Shown piece by piece: positions 37,878 to 47,289 of a DNA stretch of 64,000 bases. A program made the position numbers and the translations under genes. The first letter of the stretch is position 1. Each line of letters starts with the position of its first letter. The notes under the pieces were generated by a model that worked only from the letters and a program-made list of their open reading frames with translations, had not been told where the DNA came from and did no database searches. This DNA is from Phytomonas francai. Taxonomy: Eukaryota; Euglenozoa; Kinetoplastea; Trypanosomatida; Trypanosomatidae. The DNA lies in contig MJCC01000011.1 of assembly GCA_001766655.1 (NCBI GenBank), positions 420,796-484,795 on the forward strand, in the 5' to 3' direction.

Positions 37878-40520
37878 ATGCTCCGCTGCCTGCCGGCCGC
37901 GATTCGGCGCGTGGGGGGTGGGGGGGCCGCGCGGGGGGCCCTGCGCCGCGGGCTTCGGATCCCGCCCGGGGGGTTTCAGGACGACCTCCCGCCCACCTTC
38001 GGCCGCTCCGCCGCGAAGGGCGCCCTCAGCAGCGCGAACTTCACACAGGCGCGGGCGCGGGCGCGGCGGCGGCGGCGACAGCCCCTCTCGCGACCGCCCG
38101 CGGGGGGCGCGTTGGTGGACCCCCAGCGGCTGCTCAAGCCGAGCGAGCCCGCCGATTACGCCCCCCTCCTGCGCGAGAGCGACCTCGTCAGGGAACCGAC
38201 AGCGGGCGAGGAAAACGCAAACGTAGAGAAGGAGGCGGAGGAGGGGCTCACGAAGTCGGGAGTCGAGGGGAAACCGAAGGAAGGAGGAGGTGAAGGGGAA
38301 AGCACCGGCGCGCGGCGCGATCCAGCGCTCCTTGACGAGGCTAAAATGGCCGCCGCCGCCTCGACGCGCAGCTCCGCGATCTTCCCGCTGATGGTGATTC
38401 CCGCCGAGGAAGGAAGGAGTGGAAAAGCCTCGGGAAGTTGGCAACGCGAGCAGGCGCTTGAGCGGCGTTATGCGATAACCCCCCGGACCACGGTCTTTGG
38501 CGGGGATTTGGATCGCCTCGAGCGAGATTATATGCGGGATTTTCACCAGCGCGGGGCGAATCTTCCGCCGGTCGATCCTGTGTTTAGCCGATTTGGCGGT
38601 GGGCGGGTTGGCAAGCGCATGCAATGGACCCCCTCCTCCTCGTTTGAGCACTTTAAAGACGTCGACCGGAATCGAGCGCGGGAGGGGGTCGTTGGCGATG
38701 CCTTCAATCGGAACCTCTCCGCCTACCACATGTCGGCGGAGGCGTATCGGGAGAAGCAAGAGACAGTGGCCGCGCGAACGGGCTCCAAACTCGAGGGAGC
38801 GACCAAAGGAATTAACTATTGCAAAGATCGCGGCGTAAACTGGGGCTCTGCGTCGGAAGCGCCGGACCGAACGGAAGACGACCGCGGGGATCTCGAGGCG
38901 CGCGATAACCCTCACATCCCTCTACCGGACGAGGAACCCGACGCCGTGCGCCGGGCGTTAAGTCTGGGCAAAGACGAAAGCGATGAAAATGACGACGTCG
39001 ATCCTTACCCTAGCTGCCAGCATCTTGTCATCGATGCGCGGAAGGACTACCGGCCAGTATTGCGAACAGTGGAGGAAGAAGGGGGTGCGTTTGAGTACGA
39101 TGCGTACAACCAGCGGCCTGTCGAGAACCGCGTGTTGGAGCTGCGCGGGTCGGATTATTGGGACAATTACGAGAATCGACGGCGCCTCGATGAGCAGCTG
39201 CGGTACCAGGACGAGCTATTCGAGCTGGAGATGCTCCAGGAAGGGGCGATAGACACCGAAGAGGTGGAGTACAGCGTGAATCGCGTGCGGAAAGAGGTGC
39301 TGCTCTACTTCCAGGCGCACCCGATCAACGAGATGATCCAGGAGTCGTACGTTCGGATTTGCGAGATCGCGCCGAAGGATGGGGGCGCGATCGCGGGGGC
39401 GGCCGTGCGGCCGGACGTGGACGTCCCTGTGCAGGAGGCGCGGCGGGCGGCGCAGGCGCTGGGGCTGGACCTGATCCACATCGGCACCCTCCACACCGCG
39501 ACGAGCGACCGCCGCGTGATCGCGCGGTGCCGGATCGGCGACCACCGCGAGCACCTCCGCGCGATGGTCGCGTTCAAAATGCGGAAGCTCGGCGTGCAGG
39601 CGCCGCCGCCGAGGGCCTGCGTGGAGGTGGGCTTCCGCGGCGGCACGCACGCGCACGGGATCCGGTTCAAGGCGGCCGGGGTCGCGCGGCTGCTGCTGCG
39701 GCGGCACGCCGTGCGCCTGCGGCTGACGGACTTCGGCACCCCGCGCGAGGGCGTCCCGGTGCTCCGCGCCGTCCTCGACGAGGTCGCGCGGCAGAGCCGG
39801 CGGCTGCGCGCGTTCCACACGGCCGGGCTCGTGCGCGCGGCGGCCGGCGGGGCGCTCGAGGTCCTCCTGCACCCCTCGACCGGGCGGGCGCCGAAGACGC
39901 GCGTCGCGCACCCCGGCGCGGCCGCCCTCGACGCGGCCGCCGCCCTCCACACCGCGGCCGTCGAGCGCGCCGTGCACTTCGACGGCCTCCACGACCAGCC
40001 GGACGCGCGGGCGCGGGCGGTCTACCGCGCCCGCCTCGCCCGTGGGACGGCGTGGACGGACGCCGACGACGGCCTCTCCGTCCGCCGGCAGCGCGCGATC
40101 AAGGTCCGGCTCGGCTTCCTGCCGAAGGGCAACGCCGAACTCTACGCCGCGCGCGGCGACGTCGACGTCCGGCCGCCCTTCCGCGCGAGCCACCCCACCT
40201 CCGTCGGGGACTGGACGAACCCGCCGGAGATGAACCTCGCGCAGGCCGCCCGCGGCGCCGCCGTCCTCGGCAAGCGCGCCGGCATGCCGATCAGCGAGAT
40301 GCACGACGCCGGCGAGACGCCCGAGAACGAGAGCACGCTCGACCGCTTCTACTACAGGGCCGGCGGCCCCGCGCTCGAGGTCGGGGCCTTCAAGGAGGCC
40401 CTCGGGCTCAAGAACAACCGGCGAAAGTCGCCGCCGTTCGCGCCGGGGTTCGCGACCCTCGGCACCACGGCCGGCCACGGCGAAAACCCCGCCTTCCCGC
40501 GACAGGAGGCTACAAAGTAA
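37878..40520 (+). CDS. Large mitochondrial IF3-like protein
   Basis: The protein has 880 residues. The N terminus (MLRCLPAAIRRVGGGGAARG) is a typical mitochondrial presequence. A long disordered region follows. Around residues 480-670 the order of translation initiation factor IF3 is recognisable. An IF3-N-like part has INEMIQESYVRICEIAP and VQEARRAAQALGLDLIHIGT. An IF3-C-like part has ACVEVGFRGGTHAHGIRFKA, an ARLLLRRHAVRLRLTDFG strand pair and VPVLRAVLDEV. About 200 further residues follow. Kinetoplastid mt-IF3 is known as a large, extended factor that binds assembling small mitoribosomal subunits. The C-terminal half is extremely GC-rich. The IF3 call rests on motif order read by eye. Confidence 0.6.
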   Translation: MLRCLPAAIRRVGGGGAARGALRRGLRIPPGGFQDDLPPTFGRSAAKGALSSANFTQARARARRRRRQPLSRPPAGGALVDPQRLLKPSEPADYAPLLRESDLVREPTAGEENANVEKEAEEGLTKSGVEGKPKEGGGEGESTGARRDPALLDEAKMAAAASTRSSAIFPLMVIPAEEGRSGKASGSWQREQALERRYAITPRTTVFGGDLDRLERDYMRDFHQRGANLPPVDPVFSRFGGGRVGKRMQWTPSSSFEHFKDVDRNRAREGVVGDAFNRNLSAYHMSAEAYREKQETVAARTGSKLEGATKGINYCKDRGVNWGSASEAPDRTEDDRGDLEARDNPHIPLPDEEPDAVRRALSLGKDESDENDDVDPYPSCQHLVIDARKDYRPVLRTVEEEGGAFEYDAYNQRPVENRVLELRGSDYWDNYENRRRLDEQLRYQDELFELEMLQEGAIDTEEVEYSVNRVRKEVLLYFQAHPINEMIQESYVRICEIAPKDGGAIAGAAVRPDVDVPVQEARRAAQALGLDLIHIGTLHTATSDRRVIARCRIGDHREHLRAMVAFKMRKLGVQAPPPRACVEVGFRGGTHAHGIRFKAAGVARLLLRRHAVRLRLTDFGTPREGVPVLRAVLDEVARQSRRLRAFHTAGLVRAAAGGALEVLLHPSTGRAPKTRVAHPGAAALDAAAALHTAAVERAVHFDGLHDQPDARARAVYRARLARGTAWTDADDGLSVRRQRAIKVRLGFLPKGNAELYAARGDVDVRPPFRASHPTSVGDWTNPPEMNLAQAARGAAVLGKRAGMPISEMHDAGETPENESTLDRFYYRAGGPALEVGAFKEALGLKNNRRKSPPFAPGFATLGTTAGHGENPAFPRQEATK

Positions 40521-41017
40521 AGGAAACAAACAGAGGAGGTGAGGTAGGGTGGAGTGGAGTAGGGGGGGTTCTGCCGTTTGGACGTCGTCGTCGTATTGGG
40601 GTTCCTCAAATAGCGAAATTCATCCCAATGGTTGCAAGGGTTCGTTTTCAACCCAGGTGTGGCGTTTGTCTTTTCACTATGGTTGCGGACCCTTCTGCAT
40701 AGCGTCCTTTGCGTTCGTCATAACATGTCCGACCGAGTTGGGACAGATGAACTGCTTTTTTTCTTTTGATGTGACAGTAACGAAGAGAAAGGACGAAAAA
40801 GGAGGGAGCGAAGGAAAAAAAGAAAGAGGGAGAGATATAGAGAGAGAGAGGGTGTTATAGATTCCCACCTCATTTTGATGAAAGTTTGACGCTGTTGTCG
40901 CATTCTTTGCCAAATTCCTAAGTATTGGTGACTTTCTTGCGGCGACGCTCCTCACCCCCAAAATGGTTTGCTTCTATAGCGATCCCCATCTTGTAACTAT
41001 GCTGAATAAATAAATAG

Positions 41018-41057
<40 letters not shown>

Positions 41058-41268
41058 CCAATGCAAGTTCTGTATGGTGAAACGCAACATTATCAAGCAT
41101 CCATTTCATTTATTTCCTCAACCACCCCTTTTTTCATGCCTTTAGCCAGATTCTTCAACGCCTAACAACCTACTAATAAATACACACACACACACACACG
41201 CCTTGGGCTAACCACTTCCCAACCTCGCCCTTGTTTCGTTCTCGTTTCCGCTCTTCGGTTCTGTCCGG
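40521..41268. repeat. Spacer with (TA)n and (CA)n microsatellites
   Basis: No gene seen. Purine-rich stretch at about 40780-40855, (TA)n at about 41022-41055 and (CA)n at about 41181-41200. Confidence 0.55.
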
Positions 41269-42606
41269 ATGTCCGACGACGCGCGGGAGGAGTTGGGCTC
41301 GCAGGGGGCGCACGCCGAGGACGACATCGCGTCCTTCTCGAGCAGCCTCGACGAGGGCCCGCGGGCGGAGGTGGAGTACCCCCTGCAGGTCGAGACCCCG
41401 GTCCCGGGCTGCGCGGCGGGGGGGCTGACGAAGACCGTCCTCGTGGAGGGCCGCGGGCCGCGGCCGCTGAACGGGGCGCGGGCCACTGTCCACTACGTCG
41501 GCCGCCTCGCGGAGACGGACGCGGTCTTCGACAGCAGCCGCGAGCGCGGGGAGGCCTTCACCTTCGACCTCGGCCGCGGCCAGGTGATCCGGGGCTGGGA
41601 TAAGGGCGTGGCGACGATGCGGGTGGGCGAGACGGCGGTGCTGAAATGCCGGGCGGACTACGCCTATGGGGCGGCCGGGAGCCCGCCGAAGATCCCGCCG
41701 AACGCGACGTTGCTGTTCGAGGTGGAGCTGCTCGACTGGACGCAGGAGCAGGATATCTCCGTCGAAAAGGACCGCTCCCTGATGAAGTCCACCCTCATCC
41801 AGGGCACCGACTACGCGAATCCGGAGTTTGAGGCGGAGGTGGTCGCGGATGTCGGGGTGTACTTCGGCGCGCTCACCACGGAGGACGTGGACAAGGCGGC
41901 GGCGGTGTGGGAACAAAAAGGCTGGAGCTTCACGTTCGGGGTCACGCCACTGCCGCCCTTCTTGGAGGAGTGCCTTAAAAGCATGGTGAAGGCGGAATCC
42001 GCGATCTTCCGGGTCACCGCCAGGCTCGTCCAGGAGGCCCACCCCGAATTCAACATCCCTTCCGCGGAGGAGCGGCAAAGCGCTGACATCTCGTACACGG
42101 TTACCATCCACGAGCTCAAGACAATCACGACGTGGGGTTTATCCTCCGAGAAGATCACTGAGGGGAATCTTCGCGTGGAGAAGGGGAATGCGGCTTTTCA
42201 ACAAAAGGATCTCGCCCTCGCAGAGCGTTACTACCGCCGTGCACTGGAGATTCTCGGAGAATATTTCGATCCCTCGGAGAAGGGCGAGGTGGAATGGCAG
42301 AGGGCTCGCGTTCGCGCGATGAACAACCTCTCGCAGGTTTTGTTGAACTCGGGAAAATACGCTGAGGTGATTAACTTTTGCGAGAAGATTATTCTCATTA
42401 ACCCGTTTGAAAAGAAGGCGCTCTTTCGCATGGCAAAGGCTCTCAACACGCGGCATGACTGGGATGAGGCCATTGCGGCTTTGGATAAGATTCTCCGCGA
42501 GGAACCGGACAACGCCGATGCCAAGGCTCTCCGAATGCAAATTTCAGGCGAAAGGAGGGCCTACAACCAGACGCAAAAGTCGATATTTCAGAAGATGTTC
42601 AGCTAA
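41269..42606 (+). CDS. FKBP-type peptidyl-prolyl isomerase with TPR domain
   Basis: The protein has 445 residues, FKBP4/5-like. The first FKBP domain (~48-155) keeps the active-site features: ATVHYVGRL, AVFDSS, a GQVIRGWDKG turn and an AYGAAGSPPKIPPNA loop. A second, degenerate FKBP-like domain follows (~165-285) without the catalytic motif. Three TPR units occupy ~295-425 (EGNLRVEKGNAAFQQKDLAL, then ARVRAMNNLSQVLLNSGKYA, then KALFRMAKALNTRHDWDEAI) and should bind the MEEVD tail of HSP90. It is likely an HSP90 co-chaperone. It sits between a PIH1 gene and WDR92, two other HSP90/R2TP-linked proteins. Confidence 0.9.
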   Translation: MSDDAREELGSQGAHAEDDIASFSSSLDEGPRAEVEYPLQVETPVPGCAAGGLTKTVLVEGRGPRPLNGARATVHYVGRLAETDAVFDSSRERGEAFTFDLGRGQVIRGWDKGVATMRVGETAVLKCRADYAYGAAGSPPKIPPNATLLFEVELLDWTQEQDISVEKDRSLMKSTLIQGTDYANPEFEAEVVADVGVYFGALTTEDVDKAAAVWEQKGWSFTFGVTPLPPFLEECLKSMVKAESAIFRVTARLVQEAHPEFNIPSAEERQSADISYTVTIHELKTITTWGLSSEKITEGNLRVEKGNAAFQQKDLALAERYYRRALEILGEYFDPSEKGEVEWQRARVRAMNNLSQVLLNSGKYAEVINFCEKIILINPFEKKALFRMAKALNTRHDWDEAIAALDKILREEPDNADAKALRMQISGERRAYNQTQKSIFQKMFS

Positions 42607-43240
42607 AAAAAGAAAAAGGCAATTCACAGATAAGAGGGGAGGAAGCCTTTATGCCCATTTCTTCCCCGGCCGTTTGCAGGGAAGTTAATCATCGCTGGGA
42701 AGAAACTATTATTATTATTACTATTATTATTACATTATTATTACTATTAAATTTTAATCTAATTTGAGAAGTGATTTTTATGTTCTTTTCTTATTTATAT
42801 ATGAAATACTATTAGTTATGAATTAACGTCGAAAGAACCTGTCTGTCCGAGAGAGATATTTAAAACATATATTCTGGGTTCATAATTGTGTTCGCATCGA
42901 AGAAGCTATATAACGAGAAAGGAGGAGCAGTTAAATCCAGGATTTCATGAGCATACATAACAAGCAAGAACAAAGACGGACAGAAGAGGAGGGGGAAGTG
43001 TGGAGGTGGGGGATTGCAAGCAAGAGGATCTTTTAGCTCTTTCCACCATCCCCCCTCCTTTACCTCGTGTGTGCTTTTCGATGCACGTGAAAAGAACTTG
43101 GGAACAGATTAGGGTGTGTAAATATCTTCCCTGCCTCATCCCTCATACCATTCCTTCACTTCTTATTTCTCTTTCTATTTTTGTTACAACTCACATATTT
43201 ATTAGTATAGTCATTCCGTTACATTAAACCACTAAACATA

Positions 43241-43271
<31 letters not shown>

Positions 43272-43326
43272 TACAATAGTACGTTTCGTCCTTGATACCC
43301 CCCCTCCCTTCTTCCCATCCGTTGCG
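42607..43326. repeat. Spacer with ATT and TA repeats
   Basis: No gene seen. Irregular (ATT)n at about 42707-42748 and (TA)n at about 43238-43272. C/T-rich DNA with candidate splice sites precedes the next ATG. Confidence 0.55.
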
Positions 43327-44469
43327 ATGTCACACCCGGACCCCGAGGAGGCCGCGCAGCGGGAGGAGAAGTGGAGCCTCAGCCGGCAGCAGTTCATCCA
43401 GCACGTCAAGAAAAGCCTCCTCTTCACCGCCTATGGGGTGGGCTGGATCCCGGAGAGCGCGAAACTCGCCGTGGTCGGGCAGTACCCGAACAACCACGGC
43501 GCGTTGAGCCTCTTCCAGCTTTGGCGGGGGGAGCTCGAGGGGGTGGCGGAGCTGCGCATGGAGAACCCGTTGAAGTGCTGCACGCTCGGCCACGGCGGGG
43601 GGACGATCGCCGTGGGGGACTTCGTCGGGGGCCTGCGGCTGCTGGACGTGGAGCGGCTCGGGCAGGGCTTTCTGCTCACGCGCGGCGGGATCGCGGACCT
43701 CACGGAGGCCCTGACCTTCTCCGCCGAGCACGCGCACGAGAGCATCATCAACGCGGTCGACGGTGCTCGGTTTAGCGGGCCGCCGGAGGTGGCGACGGGC
43801 GGGCGGGACGGCGCCGTGCGGGTCTGGGACGCCCGGCAGCCCGCGCGCGCGGTGGTCTCGCTCAACCCCGTCGACTCCGCGCGCGCGCGCGATTGCTGGA
43901 CGGTGCGGCTCGGGAATAGCTTCGACGCGGACGAGCGCGTCGTCGCCGCCGGGTATGACAATGGCGACGTCAAGCTCTTCGACCTCCGCACGCAGCGGAT
44001 GGTGCACGAGATGAGCGTGAGCAACGGGGTCTGCGATTTGGATTTTGACCGACCGGATATCAAGATGAACAAGCTGGTGATCTCCTGCTTGGAGGGCCGC
44101 GTGCGGTGCTACGATCTCCGCACGCAGCACCCCAAGCTGGGGTTCGCCTTTGTCGAGGAGCGGGTCTCAGAGGGGACGGTTTGGTGCTCACGGGCGCTAC
44201 CGCAGAACCGGGAGGTGTTCATGAGCGGCGGCGGCGGCGATCTCACGCTTTGCCAGTACCAATACCCTCCCGATCGATCTCTGAAGGATCAAGACGGCCT
44301 CACACGAGGCGTCGCGGGGGCGGTGGAGGTGCTTAATAAGGTGAAAATCGGGGATCAGCCAATTAACGCGATGGATTGGAATCGAAATAAGGAGGGGTTG
44401 CTGGCCTGCACGTCGTTCGATCAAACCGTGCGGATCGTGATCGTTTCAAAGTTATCGTTGTTACGTTGA
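43327..44469 (+). CDS. WDR92: WD-repeat protein WDR92/Monad (DNAAF10)
   Basis: The protein has 380 residues, close to the 357 of human WDR92. Family-diagnostic segments are strongly conserved: HVKKSLLFTAYGVGWIPESA, ESIINAVDGARF, VATGGRDGAVRVWDARQP, DCWTVRLGNSF, ERVVAAGYDNGDVKLFDLR, a RTQHPKLGFAFVEERVSEGT stretch and SSFDQTVR-type CTSFDQTVRIVIVSK at the end. It forms a single beta-propeller. WDR92 works with R2TP/prefoldin-like complexes in pre-assembly of axonemal dyneins and is found in ciliated or flagellated eukaryotes. This fits a flagellated organism. Confidence 0.93.
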   Translation: MSHPDPEEAAQREEKWSLSRQQFIQHVKKSLLFTAYGVGWIPESAKLAVVGQYPNNHGALSLFQLWRGELEGVAELRMENPLKCCTLGHGGGTIAVGDFVGGLRLLDVERLGQGFLLTRGGIADLTEALTFSAEHAHESIINAVDGARFSGPPEVATGGRDGAVRVWDARQPARAVVSLNPVDSARARDCWTVRLGNSFDADERVVAAGYDNGDVKLFDLRTQRMVHEMSVSNGVCDLDFDRPDIKMNKLVISCLEGRVRCYDLRTQHPKLGFAFVEERVSEGTVWCSRALPQNREVFMSGGGGDLTLCQYQYPPDRSLKDQDGLTRGVAGAVEVLNKVKIGDQPINAMDWNRNKEGLLACTSFDQTVRIVIVSKLSLLR

Positions 44470-45135
44470 AAACCAATAGAGGGAGAGAGAAGGGAGATAA
44501 TAGGCTAAAAACGGACTATTGTTATCACCAGGACCATAGTGTGCGTGTGCGTGTGTGTGTGTGGGTGTGGGTGTATGTGCGAGTATTCCCACTCACCCGA
44601 GCCTCTTCAGTGTGGTCTGCTCTCATAATCCTGATCCCAGGAGCTTCTATTTTTATTATATTTTTTGAAAATTTGGACACTGAATTGGAAAGTTGGAAGT
44701 TCAAATATATTTCTTTACATTTATTTCCTTCCTATAAATTATGCCAGAGCGACAGTAGTATAACGCCTCATTGAGGAAGACTATATAGCTACCTATATTT
44801 ATATGTTGACTCCTCCTTTTTAATTGTTGATGTGAATTTTTTGGACTTTCGTGTGTGTTTATTTTCACTGGCTTCCCAATGGATGAATACCCTTTAGCGC
44901 ACATTCCTTCTCCCCCCTTCATCCTTTGTCGCAAAACTTTTCTATAAAATAATGATAAAGTCGTCTATATAAACTTGTCAGCATTTTTAATACCCCAGTA
45001 TTGGTAACCCGTTTGAGAAAAAGAAATAATATTTGAGACAGTTCATACCTTAGTGCACATTTTTTTATAAACAAGCACCCCCCCCCCCAAAAAAAAATAA
45101 CTACTACTAATACTACTATTACCGCTATATTATTC
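44470..45135. other. Spacer with (TG)n and a poly-C/poly-A junction
   Basis: No gene seen. (TG)n-like run at about 44540-44578 and adjoining C- and A-homopolymers at about 45078-45096. Confidence 0.5.
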
Positions 45136-46680
45136 ATGCTTTGTAAGAGTGGCAACATGCGCTTCAAGACGATCCGAGACGGGACGACCGCCGAGGAGCT
45201 CTTCGCGAGCGACGGGTTGACCTACAGCGACTTCATCATCCTCCCGGGCTTTATCGACTTCGCGGCCTCGGAGGTGAACATCTCGGGGCAGCTCACGAAG
45301 AAGATTCGGCTGCACATCCCGGTCGTCTCGTCCCCGATGGACACCGTGACCGAGAACGAGATGGCGAAGGCGCTCGCGCTGATGGGCGGCATCGGCGTCC
45401 TGCACAACAACTGCACGATCGCGCGGCAGGTGGAGATGGCGAAGTCGGTGAAGCGGTTTCGGAACGGGTTCATCTCGCGCCCGAAGGCGGTGTCCCCGTC
45501 GACCCCGATCTCGACGATCCTGCAGATCAGCAGCGAGAAGGGGATCAGCGGGATCCTGGTCACGGAGGACGGGGACTCGCACGGGCGGCTTCTCGGGATC
45601 GTCTGCTCGAAGGACATCGACTACGTCAAGGACCGGACGACGCCCGTGAGCCAGGTCATGACGCGGCGCGCCGCGATGACGGTCGAGCAGGCGCCGATCT
45701 GCCTCGAGGACGCGATGGAGGTCCTAAACCGCAGCCGCCACGGCTACCTGCCGATCCTGAACGAGCGCGACGAGGTCGTGTACCTCTGCTCGCGCCGCGA
45801 CGCCGTGCGGGCGCGGCGGTACCCGAACAGCACCCTGGACGCGAGCGGCCGGCTCGCCTGCGCCGCGGCGACGTCGACGCGGGAGGAGGACAAGGACCGG
45901 GTCGCCGCCCTCGCCGCGGCCGGCGTCGACGTGATCGTCCTGGACAGCTCGCAGGGCAACACGGTGTACCAGGTCGCCTTCGTCAAGTGGCTCAAACGGA
46001 GCTTCCCGGGCCTCGAGGTCGTCGCCGGGAACGTGGTCACGCAGGACCAGGCGAAGAACCTCGTGGACGCGGGCGCGGACGGGATCCGGGTCGGGATGGG
46101 GAGCGGGAGCATCTGCATCACGCAGGAGGTCCTCGCCTGCGGGCGGCCGCAGGCGACGGCGGTGTACAAGGTCGCGCGGTACTGCGCCTCGCGCGGGGTG
46201 CCCTGCATCGCCGACGGCGGCACCCGCACCGTCGGGGACATCTGCAAGGCCCTCGCGATCGGCGCCAGCGTCGCGATGCTCGGCGGCATGCTCGCCGGGA
46301 CGAGCGAAACCCCGGGCGAGTACTTCTTCCACAACGGCCTCCGGCTCAAGGTCTACCGTGGGATGGGGAGCATCGAGGCCATGAACCAGGGAAAGGAGTC
46401 GGCGAAACGGTACATGTCGGAAAATGAAAAGATTCAGATCGCACAGGGGGTGATGGGGAAGGTGGTCGACAAGGGGTCCGTCTTCGAGCTGCTCAGTTAT
46501 ATCACACAGGGGCTCCAGCAGTCCGCGCAGGATATCGGCGAGCGCAGCTTCGATGCGATTCGGGAAAAGATTAACGAGGGGCAGGTGCTGTTTAGCCGTC
46601 GCTCCGTCATCGCACAAAACGAGGGTGGGGTACACTCTCTGCACAGCTACGAAAAGAAGCTCTTTGCCTCAAAGATCTAG
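45136..46680 (+). CDS. IMPDH: Inosine-5'-monophosphate dehydrogenase, probably glycosomal
   Basis: The protein has 514 residues from ATG 45136; a second ATG at 45157 (MRFKTIRDGTTAEELF) may be the real start. The TIM barrel is interrupted by two CBS domains (~100-225). Catalytic loop: GMGSGSICITQEV with the nucleophile Cys at residue ~327 (320 from the second Met). Other expected motifs are VVSSPMDTVTE, VIVLDSSQGN, IADGGTRTVGD and the flap KVYRGMGSIEAM. The enzyme oxidises IMP to XMP, the first committed step to GMP. The chain ends in SKI, a variant PTS1, consistent with the glycosomal location known for trypanosomatid IMPDH. Confidence 0.96.
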   Translation: MLCKSGNMRFKTIRDGTTAEELFASDGLTYSDFIILPGFIDFAASEVNISGQLTKKIRLHIPVVSSPMDTVTENEMAKALALMGGIGVLHNNCTIARQVEMAKSVKRFRNGFISRPKAVSPSTPISTILQISSEKGISGILVTEDGDSHGRLLGIVCSKDIDYVKDRTTPVSQVMTRRAAMTVEQAPICLEDAMEVLNRSRHGYLPILNERDEVVYLCSRRDAVRARRYPNSTLDASGRLACAAATSTREEDKDRVAALAAAGVDVIVLDSSQGNTVYQVAFVKWLKRSFPGLEVVAGNVVTQDQAKNLVDAGADGIRVGMGSGSICITQEVLACGRPQATAVYKVARYCASRGVPCIADGGTRTVGDICKALAIGASVAMLGGMLAGTSETPGEYFFHNGLRLKVYRGMGSIEAMNQGKESAKRYMSENEKIQIAQGVMGKVVDKGSVFELLSYITQGLQQSAQDIGERSFDAIREKINEGQVLFSRRSVIAQNEGGVHSLHSYEKKLFASKI

Positions 46681-47289
46681 ACGACGACGAAACGACGTCT
46701 CTCGCTCATGTGTTTTGCCCTGTGATGTTAGTTTCTCCGGCGTGATGCAAAACATTGATGGATGAAATAAATAAAAAATAAGTAATGTTACTAATAATGA
46801 AGAGGAAACTGAAACGGAATAATAGTTTCCTCATTTATTTATTTTTTTATTTTTTTTTGAAAATTTTCTCCGTTTTATGGTCTGTTTCTGCTGTAAACTT
46901 GGTCACGCTAGCCTCGCCAATGAAGATACGAGACAATAAAATTGACAAGTTAAGCTTCAGCCGTTGTATTGAGGCGCCTAAAACGAATTTATTAAGTCTT
47001 ATTTCTCATAAAGTTTTTAGCCGAAGCAGCAATCCTGACAAAGGAGCAAACCCCTTGAAAGTCGATTCTTTCCAGGGGATTTCGCCTTGTGTTCCTTTTC
47101 CATTCACCCCAGATCCCCTAATAAATTTAAACTTTCTCGACCTATCATACTTCTACCCCGTAGACATCTCTCTCTTTTTTTTTTCTTAGCTATTGTTCTA
47201 TTTATTTTTGAATCTAGCCAATAAACGGGAAAAGAAATCGTTGACTTTTCCTGATAGGATAAGGTAAATAGAATAAGGGGAAAAAGTCA
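46681..47289. other. AT-rich spacer with splice acceptor
   Basis: No supported gene. A 134-codon frame (46785-47189) has low-complexity composition and ends in the splice-acceptor tract of the next gene. Confidence 0.45.
47166..47189 (+). promoter_or_regulatory. Probable trans-splice acceptor for the ELMO gene
   Basis: A T/C tract ends in the AG at 47188-47189, 101 bases before the ATG at 47290. No ATG lies between them in frame with the gene. Confidence 0.5.

Noticed and set aside
46785..47189. 134-codon plus-strand ORF between IMPDH and the ELMO gene
   Set aside because: Phe/Leu/Lys-rich low-complexity translation of AT-rich DNA, ending in the splice-acceptor tract of the next gene; no recognisable domain.
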